In this document: positions 18,799 through 28,959 of the stretch, in pieces | Numbering within the stretch: the stretch's first letter is position 1 | How the letters are laid out: each line of letters begins with the position of its first letter | Source: Bacteroidota bacterium | GTDB lineage: Bacteria > Bacteroidota > Bacteroidia > Bacteroidales > WCHB1-69 | Length of the DNA stretch: 64,000 bases | Assembly (NCBI GenBank): GCA_029570835.1 | Contig: JAKPTX010000274.1 | Location: 1-64,000, forward strand | Reading direction: 5' to 3' | Translations under genes and position numbers: made by a program | The notes under the pieces: model-generated | What the model was told of the DNA's origin: nothing | The model's database searches: none | Seen by the model: the letters and a program-made list of their open reading frames with translations, nothing else

Positions 18799-20262
18799 TT
18801 ACATTTCTCTCTGATTAGGAATAAAGAACGTTTTTATTTTGTCAATATATATGATTACCGATTCAAACTCAATTTTTTTGCCATTTTTGATAGCATAATT
18901 GGTGTTTCCGTAATAAGTAATTTCTTCCTCATTATCTTTATAGGTGAGAGTGGGGGAGAGTAGATCTTGATCATGAATAATAGGAGTTAGATGAGTATAT
19001 ACTTGATAATGAGGTTTATATATAGATTCTGTTGTTTTCTCCAAAAGTTGATTCCATCCCAATTCTTTTACAATATATTCGGTAATCTCATAGTTTCGGC
19101 AATGTCCCATAGCTGTGTTTTTATTCGGGTGGTAGATGGCCAGTAGCAAATCCTCTCCTGTGTGTCCCCAGGTGGTAAAACTGATCAAAGAAGTGAGTTC
19201 CAATTTTGCACGTAAAAGTATATCCTTCTTTGTTAGAGCATGATCCTGCTCTTCAAAAGGGTTAAAAAATTGATCTAAAGATTTTTTTGCATAGCCTGAA
19301 TTGGTATTCATTCCACCGATTGAGATTCCGGAGGTCCCGTGATCCGGTATAATCACTACCAAAGTGTGTTGATCAGCTTTTGCAAATTGAATAGCCACAT
19401 CTACAGCTTTGTCAAATTCTAAAAATTCTAATATTCCTGTCTTAGCATCTAAATTGTGCATAGCCCAATCTATAAGACTGCCCTCAACCATAAGGAAAAA
19501 CCCATCATCATTTCGTGAGAGGGTTTCAATCGCTTTTTGCGTCATTTCAGCTAAGGAGGGGAACTCCCCATCTTTTTGATCTATAAAATAGGGCATGTTA
19601 ATAGAGTCAAAAACACCCCAATATTTAGAAGATTGGGTCTGATAGAGCTCTTCTTTAGTGGTAATAATATCATACCCAAGAGATTGAAGGTACTCAATGT
19701 GAGGTTGGAGATATTTGATTCCTCCACCTAAAACGATATCAATTTGATTGTAAACCATCTGTTTTGCGATGATCTCTTCAGCATCTCTGTCGTAGTAATG
19801 TGCGGAGGTAGAAGCCGGTGTCGCATGGGTAAACTGAGAGGTTGCCACGATTCCTGTACTTTTGCCTTCCAGTTTCGCTACCTCCATCAGAGAAGCTAAG
19901 GGAAAGTATGCACGAGAAGAATCGATATCATAAAGATCTTGATCGGTTTTTACGGGATAGATCCCAATGTTTCCTTTTTGTGCCGGTTGGCCGTTGAAAT
20001 AGCATGACCCGGTTGGAGCAGAGTCCCCAATAGGGGCATTGGAACAGGTACTCCTTACCAGTCCGCAAAAATAAGGATCAATGGCAAGGCTGAAATTGGG
20101 GTTACCGGTACGCCATTGCTCATAGTATCTGGAAAGAGAAACTAAACTGATAGAACAGCCGTCAGGGATCATTACAATTACGTTTTTAATCTTCTCTTGA
20201 GACCATAAACTGACTGATAGAATCAGAAAGAGAAAAGAAAAAACAATTTTTTTAATCCGCAT
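18799..20262 (-). CDS. Alkaline phosphatase (PhoA-like superfamily)
   Basis: NVIVMIPDGCS, IGDSAPTGSCYFNG nucleophile region, VIIPDHGTSG, TTWGHTGEDLLLAIYHP. Confidence 0.9.
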   Translation of the reverse strand: MRIKKIVFSFLFLILSVSLWSQEKIKNVIVMIPDGCSISLVSLSRYYEQWRTGNPNFSLAIDPYFCGLVRSTCSNAPIGDSAPTGSCYFNGQPAQKGNIGIYPVKTDQDLYDIDSSRAYFPLASLMEVAKLEGKSTGIVATSQFTHATPASTSAHYYDRDAEEIIAKQMVYNQIDIVLGGGIKYLQPHIEYLQSLGYDIITTKEELYQTQSSKYWGVFDSINMPYFIDQKDGEFPSLAEMTQKAIETLSRNDDGFFLMVEGSLIDWAMHNLDAKTGILEFLEFDKAVDVAIQFAKADQHTLVVIIPDHGTSGISIGGMNTNSGYAKKSLDQFFNPFEEQDHALTKKDILLRAKLELTSLISFTTWGHTGEDLLLAIYHPNKNTAMGHCRNYEITEYIVKELGWNQLLEKTTESIYKPHYQVYTHLTPIIHDQDLLSPTLTYKDNEEEITYYGNTNYAIKNGKKIEFESVIIYIDKIKTFFIPNQREM

Positions 20263-20288
20263 CGATCATTATATTTTGTATCAACTTG

Positions 20289-20296
20289 CAAAGATA
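20289..20296 (-). promoter_or_regulatory. -7 element of the alkaline phosphatase gene
   Basis: TATCTTTG on the minus strand, followed by C. Confidence 0.5.
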
Positions 20297-20319
20297 TAAA
20301 AAAGATTCAATTATTTGTG

Positions 20320-20327
20320 TAATTTTG
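20320..20327 (+). promoter_or_regulatory. -7 element of the DUF4831 gene
   Basis: TAATTTTG followed by C, about 30 bp upstream of the start. Confidence 0.5.
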
Positions 20328-20355
20328 CAGTTAATAATCGGTAAAGATTTTAAAA

Positions 20356-21474
20356 ATGATATTTATGAAAAAGATTAGTTTACTTCTCTCTTTATTTATT
20401 ACCATTGTTGCAGCTTTTGCGCAAAAAAGTGTCATTCCTTTCCCTATAGATTCTACATACCTGCCCCCTTCCAATAGTTTTGTTTATGCTCTTCCCCAAA
20501 GTGTACTCAATATAAAGGTTACGGTTGCTGTGATGAAACAGCAGAAAGGGAAATATGGCGATTTTGCTGAAAAGATGTTGGGAGTATCGAACTCAATTCG
20601 TACTAATCGAACACTCTATAAAGTCAATAGTGTTGAGATATCAAATGGTGTTGTTCCGGATCCCGATTATCAATATTTGGTTACTCTATCCGGAAAGGAG
20701 ATGAAAAAAATGCTTTTGAAAAAGATTGAAATCGAATCTAAAAATGGAATAGTGCGTCAAATCACAATTGAAAATCCATTAAAAGAGGATAAGGAAGCTC
20801 CGCAATGGCTTTATTTTGGAAATCTTATTTTTGAAGAGAAGGTAGAAAACTATATTGATACAAAAATTATTGATGGGGTAGTCACTCAGGTCCCGATTAC
20901 CAATACTACTACAATCGCCAAAACATTGGAGGATGAAGCACAAGAGATCGCTGATTTTATTTTGAAAATCAGAAAAGATCGCTATGCACTGATTTCAGAA
21001 CCCCATGAGTATTCGATCTCTAAGGAAGCTTTGGAATATACAATTGAGCAGATGAATAAAATGGAAGCAACCTATATGGAGCTTTTTGTAGGCTCTACAG
21101 TAACAGAAGAGGTAACAGAATATTTTACTATCATACCTCAAAAAGAGGATGAAAATATAATCCCTCTCTTTGGATTTTCTGAAACACATGGAATCGTTTC
21201 TCTCCAATCTCCTTTTACCAGTGTAACATATCAACTCAAAATGGATCCTCTGGTTAAATCTTCTGAGACTGTTCGATTAATTCAAAATAACAGATCAGCC
21301 TCTTTTGCCGGCTATAGGATTAGAACGCCTCTTGCTGTTTCCGTATCACTCTACAAAAATGAAGAGTTAGTGAATTGTTTTGGTCTCTTTCCTATTTTCC
21401 AATTGAATGAAATTCAAGTTCTTCAAAAAAACATTCCTAATTTTGATATTTTTCAATGGGGTATCGTTTATTAA
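20356..21474 (+). CDS. DUF4831-like exported protein
   Basis: Signal peptide (second Met at 20365: MKKISLLLSLFITIVAAFAQ); YALPQSVLNIKVTVAVMKQQKGKYGDFAEKMLG resembles DUF4831. Confidence 0.75.
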   Translation: MIFMKKISLLLSLFITIVAAFAQKSVIPFPIDSTYLPPSNSFVYALPQSVLNIKVTVAVMKQQKGKYGDFAEKMLGVSNSIRTNRTLYKVNSVEISNGVVPDPDYQYLVTLSGKEMKKMLLKKIEIESKNGIVRQITIENPLKEDKEAPQWLYFGNLIFEEKVENYIDTKIIDGVVTQVPITNTTTIAKTLEDEAQEIADFILKIRKDRYALISEPHEYSISKEALEYTIEQMNKMEATYMELFVGSTVTEEVTEYFTIIPQKEDENIIPLFGFSETHGIVSLQSPFTSVTYQLKMDPLVKSSETVRLIQNNRSASFAGYRIRTPLAVSVSLYKNEELVNCFGLFPIFQLNEIQVLQKNIPNFDIFQWGIVY

Positions 21475-21494
21475 TGTACAATAATTGAATAGTA

Positions 21495-21998
21495 ATGAAA
21501 AAAATAATAATAATTATTATTTTCGGGGTTGTAGCTGTTATTGCTCTCTCTGTCTACCTACTGACTCCAAAAATAGAAGCATGGAAATTAAGAAAGAATA
21601 TCAACAGTTCGGCTATAGAATATGTAACTTCCATTTTACTTATTCAAGATTATGATTCAATAAAAATCAACAAGATTGATTCCCTTTCTGATTTAAGGTT
21701 AGCACAAATTTCATTGGAATTACTGGAAGAGATGAAGTTTAATTACGAATATCTATATCAAGACTTGCTAATCAATGCAGGGTCTGATTCCGAATTGGAT
21801 CAACTTTATGATCAAATCTTGGAGATCGATGCTGTTATTGCTGATCAACATAATCTGATTAATGATGATAATACTGAATCTAAAAACCTGAATAGCTATT
21901 TGATCTCTGCTATCTATTATACTCGTAAAGAGGCGGTTCCATTTCTCTTTTTAACTACTCCCAAAGGAAAATACAAAGAGCTCAATCCTTTCAGGTAA
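21495..21998 (+). CDS. Hypothetical membrane-anchored protein
   Basis: 167 aa, N-terminal TM segment IIIIIIFGVVAVIALSVYLL, no recognised domain. Confidence 0.65.
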   Translation: MKKIIIIIIFGVVAVIALSVYLLTPKIEAWKLRKNINSSAIEYVTSILLIQDYDSIKINKIDSLSDLRLAQISLELLEEMKFNYEYLYQDLLINAGSDSELDQLYDQILEIDAVIADQHNLINDDNTESKNLNSYLISAIYYTRKEAVPFLFLTTPKGKYKELNPFR

Positions 21999-22053
21999 CG
22001 AGACTTTGATTAGGATTGAGCTCTCTCAGAAAAATTCTGACTATGGAATAATT

Positions 22054-23001
22054 TTATTGTAATTTATTTTGATTTGCAACCAAGAGATGATTCATCTTAT
22101 TGAAACGTCTAATAATAACGCATTCCATTAAGAGGTAAGCAGCCCAAAAAGCAATAGCAACAATCACCACGCCTTGATGATTTAATTTATAGTACATAGC
22201 AGATTGACCAAAAAAAGTACCTCTGAGTACCCATGTCATGATAACCATAGTGATGATCAACAGTCCCCACCAAATGCCAATATTAAATTCACCATTGTCG
22301 TTTTTGGTGTTTTTAGGAAGAATCTCTCTATCTTTTAGAATGTAATCTGTTTCATTCCAAATTTCAGCAAACACGGAGTACGGTTTAATCAGGTTGTATC
22401 CGGGGATCAACCATCCAACAATAGCCCAAAATGGTGCTACACCTTTTTTCATCCAGGGTGTTGCATTTCTTAAATTATGAATGTTACGGTAATTCCAATA
22501 TCCAAATATTAAAATTTTGATAAATACCAACCCGACAGTGATCCAAATAAAAAGATTGAATTTGGATTTGGCCTGATTGGTTTCATTTTCAAGATCAGTG
22601 TACACAGTTTGAATAGGCTCAAAAAATAATTGTTCAATTCCAATTAATGAGTCAATTTCAGCCAATTGTGCTTTCTTTTCCGGTAAAACTTCCCGAACTC
22701 TTTTTAAATTGTCTTCATGTTCTTTTTTGAGTTTAGCATCCGTAGGAACCGCTTTTTTAACCAGTGAGTCTAATCTAACCTGGTAATGTTCAACTTCAGC
22801 TAAAGCTCTTCTACGGGGTTGCTCAACTTCTCGTAAACTCTCTCTAGCACTTTCAAATTCCGGTTTCTTTTGAACAAACTTAATGTTCACTTCGTCAAAT
22901 TTTAAAATAAAAACCATGGAAATAATGAAAAATACTAAAATAAGGAGATTAAGAACCATAGATAATTTTCCTAATTTTGAGTTGTTTGTGATTTTTTTCA
23001 T
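22054..23001 (-). CDS. DUF4328-like membrane protein with a coiled-coil insert
   Basis: TPWMKKGVAPFWAIVGWLIPGYNLIKPYSVFAEIWNET; four or more TM segments. Confidence 0.75.
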   Translation of the reverse strand: MKKITNNSKLGKLSMVLNLLILVFFIISMVFILKFDEVNIKFVQKKPEFESARESLREVEQPRRRALAEVEHYQVRLDSLVKKAVPTDAKLKKEHEDNLKRVREVLPEKKAQLAEIDSLIGIEQLFFEPIQTVYTDLENETNQAKSKFNLFIWITVGLVFIKILIFGYWNYRNIHNLRNATPWMKKGVAPFWAIVGWLIPGYNLIKPYSVFAEIWNETDYILKDREILPKNTKNDNGEFNIGIWWGLLIITMVIMTWVLRGTFFGQSAMYYKLNHQGVVIVAIAFWAAYLLMECVIIRRFNKMNHLLVANQNKLQ

Positions 23002-23115
23002 CTTTGTTATTTATGCTTTATAATGTTTGTTATTCTATTTTCTTCGGTAACTAAAATATACAAAATGCAAAAGTAAATAAATCTTTTGTAATAGATTCAA
23101 AAATTTGAAATATTT

Positions 23116-24633
23116 TTAATCATTTATTTTAAAACTTTTGTAAAAGGGAGCTCCATTTTTGTAACAGCCTGATACTGTGATAAATTTATTTTTCTCATCT
23201 TCAATAAAAACAATTTTGGCACTTTGATCCTGAGTCGATATGATAAACCCTCCTATAATTCCCCATTCTATTTCACCGATAGAACGCCCACTTATGGCAA
23301 AAATTTGTAAATTGTTATAGTTTCTAAAAATTTCAATCTCTTCAGGAATCAATTCATCATAGAAAAAGTCACGCATCTCTTTTGTTATGTAATCGTGGTT
23401 TTTATTGGGCATTCCTTTTTCATCTACGTGAGGTTCATGATCCGAGTTTTTAAAAGTAACCAACTTCTCCCTTGTTTTGAGTTGTTTCAACATTTTATGA
23501 ATCTCATAAGAACCATACATCTTGCCAAATATGATTTTTCCTAATTTTTTGCTGACCACTTCAAAAGGATAATCATATCCGTAAGGAACAATCCGATCTT
23601 GGTCTCCATGAAACGAAATAACGGGAATAGGAGCAGTTTTAAGATGGTTGATATCATTGATTGCTCCCCACATATTACCAACTCCTTTGATGGTAAAACG
23701 CTCTTTTAGATTATTACCTGAAGTTTCAATATCTCCCAGTTCATCATTAAAAAAACTTTTTCTCGAGCTCTCCGGTCTGTTGGCATTGGTCATATAAGCC
23801 AGATTTAACGCCGTAATGGCACCCGCACTGGTTCCACAAACAAAAATGGTTGAAGTGTCAATCTGATATTCATTTTGTTTATTGACTAAAAAACGGATCG
23901 CAGCATGGGCATCCTGAATGGCTTGATATCCGGTGCGCTCAATACTGGATTTGTTCAGAGTATAACCCAATCTGTAGTTGATAGAAGCGGTTGTGTAGCC
24001 GAGAGATGCAAACTGTTTGCAAAACGCAACAATAGCCGGATTCTCCTTGTCGCCAATGTAAAAAGCACCGCCGTGAATGCAAACCAATAGCGGACGTTTA
24101 TAGGAATCATTGCTCTGTGGAATGTAAAGATCCATTTTTAATTCCAAATCTTTACTCGATAGTGTTGATGTTAATCCTTTTGCGAGAATGCTCAAATAGG
24201 ATTCATCATCCGTTACATAGCTGTCCCAATGGCCTTTTACAGAGGCAAAAGGGATGTTTTTAATGGTTTGGACCTGATAGAGAGATTCTTTATATCGGTT
24301 CGGATAAGTTTTGGGTATGGAAGGGTAATTATAGAGTGTACAAGAATCTACGAGAAAAGGGGTTTTTCTACTGACTCTGCGTAAAGAGGTGCGAAATGAA
24401 ACGGCTTGGGTGGTCGGTAAATCGGTAGCCATATAATAGACTCCGGATACCCTTTTTTCATCCAATTGATTGATGGTGAAAAAAATAGTAGTATCACCAC
24501 GAGAGGTTTTGTAATATCTGTTTTGTTGGTAATGAGTTAGATTGGCTTTAGGAGTACAAGAAGAAAGTAAAACGAGGATCGGAAACAGTACAATAAACCT
24601 ATTTCTGAATCGAAATATAAAATCGTTTAACAT
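23116..24633 (-). CDS. Alpha/beta hydrolase (carboxylesterase-like) lipoprotein
   Basis: LLVCIHGGAFYIGDKENP, CGTSAGAITALNLAYM; lipobox VLLSSC. Confidence 0.85.
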   Translation of the reverse strand: MLNDFIFRFRNRFIVLFPILVLLSSCTPKANLTHYQQNRYYKTSRGDTTIFFTINQLDEKRVSGVYYMATDLPTTQAVSFRTSLRRVSRKTPFLVDSCTLYNYPSIPKTYPNRYKESLYQVQTIKNIPFASVKGHWDSYVTDDESYLSILAKGLTSTLSSKDLELKMDLYIPQSNDSYKRPLLVCIHGGAFYIGDKENPAIVAFCKQFASLGYTTASINYRLGYTLNKSSIERTGYQAIQDAHAAIRFLVNKQNEYQIDTSTIFVCGTSAGAITALNLAYMTNANRPESSRKSFFNDELGDIETSGNNLKERFTIKGVGNMWGAINDINHLKTAPIPVISFHGDQDRIVPYGYDYPFEVVSKKLGKIIFGKMYGSYEIHKMLKQLKTREKLVTFKNSDHEPHVDEKGMPNKNHDYITKEMRDFFYDELIPEEIEIFRNYNNLQIFAISGRSIGEIEWGIIGGFIISTQDQSAKIVFIEDEKNKFITVSGCYKNGAPFYKSFKIND

Positions 24634-24683
24634 AAGTCACGAAATTAAAATGCAAAAATACAGATTCTATTCTTATATTTTGA

Positions 24684-24713
24684 TTGTTAGAATAATTATT
24701 TATCGTATCTTTG
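24684..24713 (+). promoter_or_regulatory. Bacteroidota-type promoter: TTG-N19-TATCTTTG
   Basis: TTG at 24684-24686, 19-bp spacer, TATCTTTG at 24706-24713, 17 bp before the ATG at 24731. Confidence 0.6.
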
Positions 24714-24730
24714 CCATTAAATTAAATAAA

Positions 24731-25423
24731 ATGAAAGAGAATCTGAGCCAATTATTGATTACTAAAGGAAATATGGAATTGGATGTCTATCAGGCTGCTT
24801 TGGATTTGATGAAGTTGTTTAAAAATAGTGCAGAAGAATTCAATATTTACTTTAAAAATGAGTATCCCGAACAGTATAAAACACTGTCAATAAAATATAT
24901 AGATAAAAATTCTAATCTTTTTCAGATCAATTTTGCTTCTGATGTGCTGATTTTTATGCTGCACACCAATATTTTTGAGTTTTCCCGTAATCATGAGGTG
25001 ATGAATACCCCTTATATCAAGGAGGATAAAGAACGTTCCTATTGTGGCATGATTTCAATATACAACTTTTTGGCCGATTCTTTAAATAATATCCGTGTCA
25101 ACGATATCGGTTATTTGGTTGGAAGAGTGATGGTTAACAAGGATCGACACTACTATGTTGAGGGTAAAAGAGAACTGGCACAAATCTTGAATAACTTTAG
25201 TGTCAATGAGTTTTCGCAAGAGGCTGTTGATGATATTTTCTATTCTGCCATGAAGTATAGCATCAATTTTGATTTGTTGCTTCCCGATTTTGACGTGATT
25301 AAGTTCGTTACAGTCAATGATATGATGCAAATGGAAAACCAAATTGTAACTATTCCGACTGCTAAAAGATTGGGCTTTACTTTCGATCGGGATAAGGATA
25401 TTAAGAATAATAAAAAAAAATAA
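24731..25423 (+). CDS. Conserved hypothetical protein
   Basis: ATG at 24731 (MKENLSQLLITKGN) fits the promoter better than the track start at 24542, which overlaps the divergent gene. Confidence 0.75.
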   Translation: MKENLSQLLITKGNMELDVYQAALDLMKLFKNSAEEFNIYFKNEYPEQYKTLSIKYIDKNSNLFQINFASDVLIFMLHTNIFEFSRNHEVMNTPYIKEDKERSYCGMISIYNFLADSLNNIRVNDIGYLVGRVMVNKDRHYYVEGKRELAQILNNFSVNEFSQEAVDDIFYSAMKYSINFDLLLPDFDVIKFVTVNDMMQMENQIVTIPTAKRLGFTFDRDKDIKNNKKK

Positions 25424-25482
25424 AAAGGGGGGGTGGACATTCATCGCTCCCGGGAAACGATAGAGATAATAATTTAATCTAA

Positions 25483-26955
25483 ATGCTTATGCTCCAATTC
25501 AGTGAACAAGATAACAAAGCGATGTTGCAACGAGGTAGCGACCCTCAATGGGTGGCCAGACAGTTTACCTTTTTCAAAGAAGGATTTCCTTACGCTCAAC
25601 TGGATAGAATTGCTACCATTGAGGATGGAATTGAACGGTTGACAGAGGAGGAAAAGAAAGAATATATCACCTATTATGATCAACAAGCTCCTCATATCAA
25701 AATAGAAAAATTTGTCCCCGCTTCGGGAGCTGCATCCCGCATGTTTAAAGCTCTTTTTGATTTTCTGGAAACCGGAAAAATGACAGATCAGATTCAACTT
25801 TTTCTTGATGAATTAGATCGTTTTGCCTTTTATGAAGATCTAAAAAAGTGCTTCCCTGAAGGAACAGATTTAAAAAAGATTGCCCCTCAATTGATTGTGG
25901 AGAAATTAGTTACCGATTCAGGATTGAACTACGGAGCTCTTCCAAAAGGAGTGTTACAATTCCACATTTATCCGGATCATCAACGTACAGCAATTGAAGA
26001 GCATTTGGTTGAAGCTGCCCAATATGCCGCATCCGGGAAAGATGCGTATATTCACTTCACTGTTTCTCCCAACCATTTGGAGCGCTTTAAAGAGTTGATA
26101 GAGGAGAAAAAGGGAATCTACGAAAAACGGTTTGATATCACTTATCACATATCTTACTCTATCCAGGACCCTAAGACGGATACATTGGCCGCTAATCCGG
26201 ACTTAACCCCATTTCGGGATGCTGAAGGTCAACTTTTATTCAGACCGGGTGGGCATGGAGCGTTAATTCATAACTTGAATAACCTCGATGCAGATCTGGT
26301 TTTTGTGAAAAATATCGATAACGTAACAACTGAAGAACAATTACAGCCTACTACCGATTATAAAAAGGTCTGTGCAGGTTTGGCGCTGCAATTAAGGAAT
26401 CAGACTAATGAATATCTCAAGAGGTTAGCCCAAACTCCCGATGATCCCGGGCTGATTAAGGAGGTAACAGATTTCGGAAGCAAGAGACTCCATATTGCAT
26501 GGAGCCACAGTTCCCCCCCTTTAATTGAAATTCTAAAAAAAATAGATAAACCAATCAGAGTATGTGGAATGGTGAAAAATGAGGGAGAACCGGGCGGTGG
26601 ACCATTTTGGGTAAGAAAAGGTAACGAGGTATCGTGTCAAATTGTGGAAACATCTCAGATTGACAAGAATAACCCGCAGCAACATGAGATTCTGCAACAG
26701 GCGACGCACTTTAATCCGGTTGATATGATCTGTTGCTGGAAAAATTATGAAGGGAAACCGTATGATCTTTTGCAATATGTGGATGAAAATACAGGATTTA
26801 TTTCTGATAAATCATACGAAGGAGCCACTTTGAAAGCCATGGAGTTGCCCGGATTGTGGAACGGTGCCATGGCGCATTGGATTACGCTGTTTGTGGAGGT
26901 TCCATTAGCTACGTTTAATCCGGTTAAAACGGTATTTGATCTTTTAAGAGATTGA
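25483..26955 (+). CDS. DUF4301-like protein
   Basis: KFVPASGAASRMFKALF, RPGGHGALIHNLNNLDADLVFVKNIDNV, RVCGMVKNEGEPGGGPFWV. Confidence 0.85.
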   Translation: MLMLQFSEQDNKAMLQRGSDPQWVARQFTFFKEGFPYAQLDRIATIEDGIERLTEEEKKEYITYYDQQAPHIKIEKFVPASGAASRMFKALFDFLETGKMTDQIQLFLDELDRFAFYEDLKKCFPEGTDLKKIAPQLIVEKLVTDSGLNYGALPKGVLQFHIYPDHQRTAIEEHLVEAAQYAASGKDAYIHFTVSPNHLERFKELIEEKKGIYEKRFDITYHISYSIQDPKTDTLAANPDLTPFRDAEGQLLFRPGGHGALIHNLNNLDADLVFVKNIDNVTTEEQLQPTTDYKKVCAGLALQLRNQTNEYLKRLAQTPDDPGLIKEVTDFGSKRLHIAWSHSSPPLIEILKKIDKPIRVCGMVKNEGEPGGGPFWVRKGNEVSCQIVETSQIDKNNPQQHEILQQATHFNPVDMICCWKNYEGKPYDLLQYVDENTGFISDKSYEGATLKAMELPGLWNGAMAHWITLFVEVPLATFNPVKTVFDLLRD

Positions 26956-26985
26956 TACATTGAGTATAATTGAAATTTTTAAGAA

Positions 26986-27918
26986 ATGAACAGAGTTTTA
27001 GTAACCGGCGGAGCCGGGTTTTTGGGTTCACACTTATGTGAAAAGTTGTTGGAACAGGGGAATGAAGTGATCTGTTTGGACAATTTTTTTACCGGGCATA
27101 AGAGTAATATTGCTCATTTATTACAAAATCCTTATTTTGAATTAATTAGGCATGACGTTACTGCACCTTTTTTTGCGGAGGTGGATCAAATCTATAATTT
27201 GGCATGCCCCGCTTCTCCAATTCACTATCAATACAATCCCATAAAAACCATTAAAACCTCTGTAATGGGTAGTATTAATATGCTAGGATTGGCAAAAAGG
27301 GTGAAAGCAACTATCCTGCAAGCCTCTACCAGCGAAGTGTATGGTGATCCTATCGTGCACCCTCAGATGGAGGAGTATTGGGGTAATGTGAATCCGATAG
27401 GAATCAGGTCCTGTTACGATGAAGGAAAAAGATGTGCAGAAACCCTCTTTTTTGATTATCACAGACAAAACCAGGTGAAGATTAAAGTGGTGCGGATTTT
27501 CAATACCTATGGTCCCAGGATGGATAGAAATGATGGACGGGTAATTTCTAATTTTATTGTACAAGCACTTCAAAATCAAGAGATTACTATTTTTGGAACC
27601 GGAGAACAAACCCGTAGTTTCTGTTATGTTGATGATCTGATCGATGGTTTGATTAAAATGATGAACAGCCCTGAGGAACTGTGTGGTCCCATCAATATGG
27701 GTAATCCGGGTGAGTTTACGATGAACCAATTGGCACACTTGATTATTAAAATGACAGGTTCAAAGTCTAAAATAGTGTACCATCCTCTACCCGAAGATGA
27801 TCCAATGAGACGACAACCTGATATTAGTAAGGCAAAATCATACTTAAATTGGGAGCCTACAACCCCGTTAAAAGAGGGATTATCTCGTACAATTGAGTAT
27901 TTTAAAACCATTTTGTAA
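26986..27918 (+). CDS. SDR-family UDP-glucuronate decarboxylase-like protein
   Basis: [74 protein letters not shown]. Confidence 0.92.
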   Translation: MNRVLVTGGAGFLGSHLCEKLLEQGNEVICLDNFFTGHKSNIAHLLQNPYFELIRHDVTAPFFAEVDQIYNLACPASPIHYQYNPIKTIKTSVMGSINMLGLAKRVKATILQASTSEVYGDPIVHPQMEEYWGNVNPIGIRSCYDEGKRCAETLFFDYHRQNQVKIKVVRIFNTYGPRMDRNDGRVISNFIVQALQNQEITIFGTGEQTRSFCYVDDLIDGLIKMMNSPEELCGPINMGNPGEFTMNQLAHLIIKMTGSKSKIVYHPLPEDDPMRRQPDISKAKSYLNWEPTTPLKEGLSRTIEYFKTIL

Positions 27919-28001
27919 TTTTTAAATATTTGAAAATCAGCATATTGAATATTTTTTGCAAAAAAAAGTAAAAAATAGGCTCTATATTGAAAAAAAAGAT
28001 G

Positions 28002-28009
28002 TATATTTG
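28002..28009 (+). promoter_or_regulatory. -7 element upstream of the ECF sigma gene
   Basis: TATATTTG followed by C. Confidence 0.5.
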
Positions 28010-28124
28010 CACATTGAAACTAGTATAATTATTCATCACATTAAAATCATAAGGAGAGGCGCGTATTGATTAGATTTCTACACTTTGTTTTTTAGTATTA
28101 ATCTATTAAAAGAAGGGAGATCTT

Positions 28125-28706
28125 ATGAGACAGATTGAAAGAGAAGATAATGAACTTATCTCTAGTTATCTAAATGGTGATGAGTCTGCTTTAAAAGAGT
28201 TGATCGAAAAGCATCAAAAAAGGATTTTCACTTACATTTTACTTTCTGTTAAAAATAGAGAGTTAGCTGAAGATATATTTCAGGACACCTTTATTAAAGT
28301 AGTGAATACCCTTCGATCCGGGAATTATAAGGAGGAGGGCAAGTTTGTTCAATGGGTGATGCGCATTGCGAACAATCTGAAAATAGATTATTTTAGAAAA
28401 GTGCAAAGGATGCCTACTTTCGAATCTAGTGATGATTTTGATATTTTTGATGTGCTGAATGGGACAGATGCTTCCGTTGAGCAAAAATTGATCGAAGAGC
28501 AGATCAATCATGATGTTAAATCTCTGGTTCAATTATTACCGGATGAACAAAGAGAAGTGCTCGAAATGAGGATATACGATGAGATTAGTTTTAAGGACAT
28601 TGCTGCATTAACTAATGTAAGTATCAATACTGCATTGGGCAGGATGAGATATGCCTTGATCAACCTGAGAAAATTGATCAAAGAGAATAATGTAATTATT
28701 AGTTGA
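28125..28706 (+). CDS. ECF RNA polymerase sigma factor
   Basis: Sigma-70 regions 2 and 4: AEDIFQDTFIKVVNTL, QWVMRIANNLKIDYFRK, LPDEQREVLEMRIYDEISFKDIAALTNVSINTALGRMRYALINLRK. Confidence 0.93.
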   Translation: MRQIEREDNELISSYLNGDESALKELIEKHQKRIFTYILLSVKNRELAEDIFQDTFIKVVNTLRSGNYKEEGKFVQWVMRIANNLKIDYFRKVQRMPTFESSDDFDIFDVLNGTDASVEQKLIEEQINHDVKSLVQLLPDEQREVLEMRIYDEISFKDIAALTNVSINTALGRMRYALINLRKLIKENNVIIS

Positions 28707-28785
28707 TTTTTTTTGCTTTATCTGCAATATCTTATGTAAACTCACGTTCTTAATAGGTAATTCGTTAAATAAATAAGGAGTGCCT

Positions 28786-28935
28786 ATGAAGAATACATTT
28801 ACTATTTCAAAAAAGTATTTTACAAATCTCTGGTTTACACCTAAAAAAAAGACAATAGAAAATATATTGAACTACTCTAAAACAATGAGTATTGTCAATT
28901 CTAAAGTTGGAGATATTATTATTGCCAGTAACTAA
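28786..28935 (+). CDS. Small 49-aa ORF downstream of the sigma factor (not in the ORF track)
   Basis: AAGGAG SD at 28775-28780; ATG at 28786: MKNTFTISKKYFTNLWFTPKKKTIENILNYSKTMSIVNSKVGDIIIASN*. Confidence 0.65.
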   Translation: MKNTFTISKKYFTNLWFTPKKKTIENILNYSKTMSIVNSKVGDIIIASN

Positions 28936-28959
28936 GTACGCCTTGTAGCGTTAATTATA

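Noticed and set aside
25082-25444. Track ORFs of 120 and 66 aa (-)
   Set aside because: Antisense to the 24731-25423 gene; random-looking translations.
27283-27738. Track ORF of 151 aa (-)
   Set aside because: Fully antisense to the clear UDP-glucuronate decarboxylase CDS; no start context or family signal.
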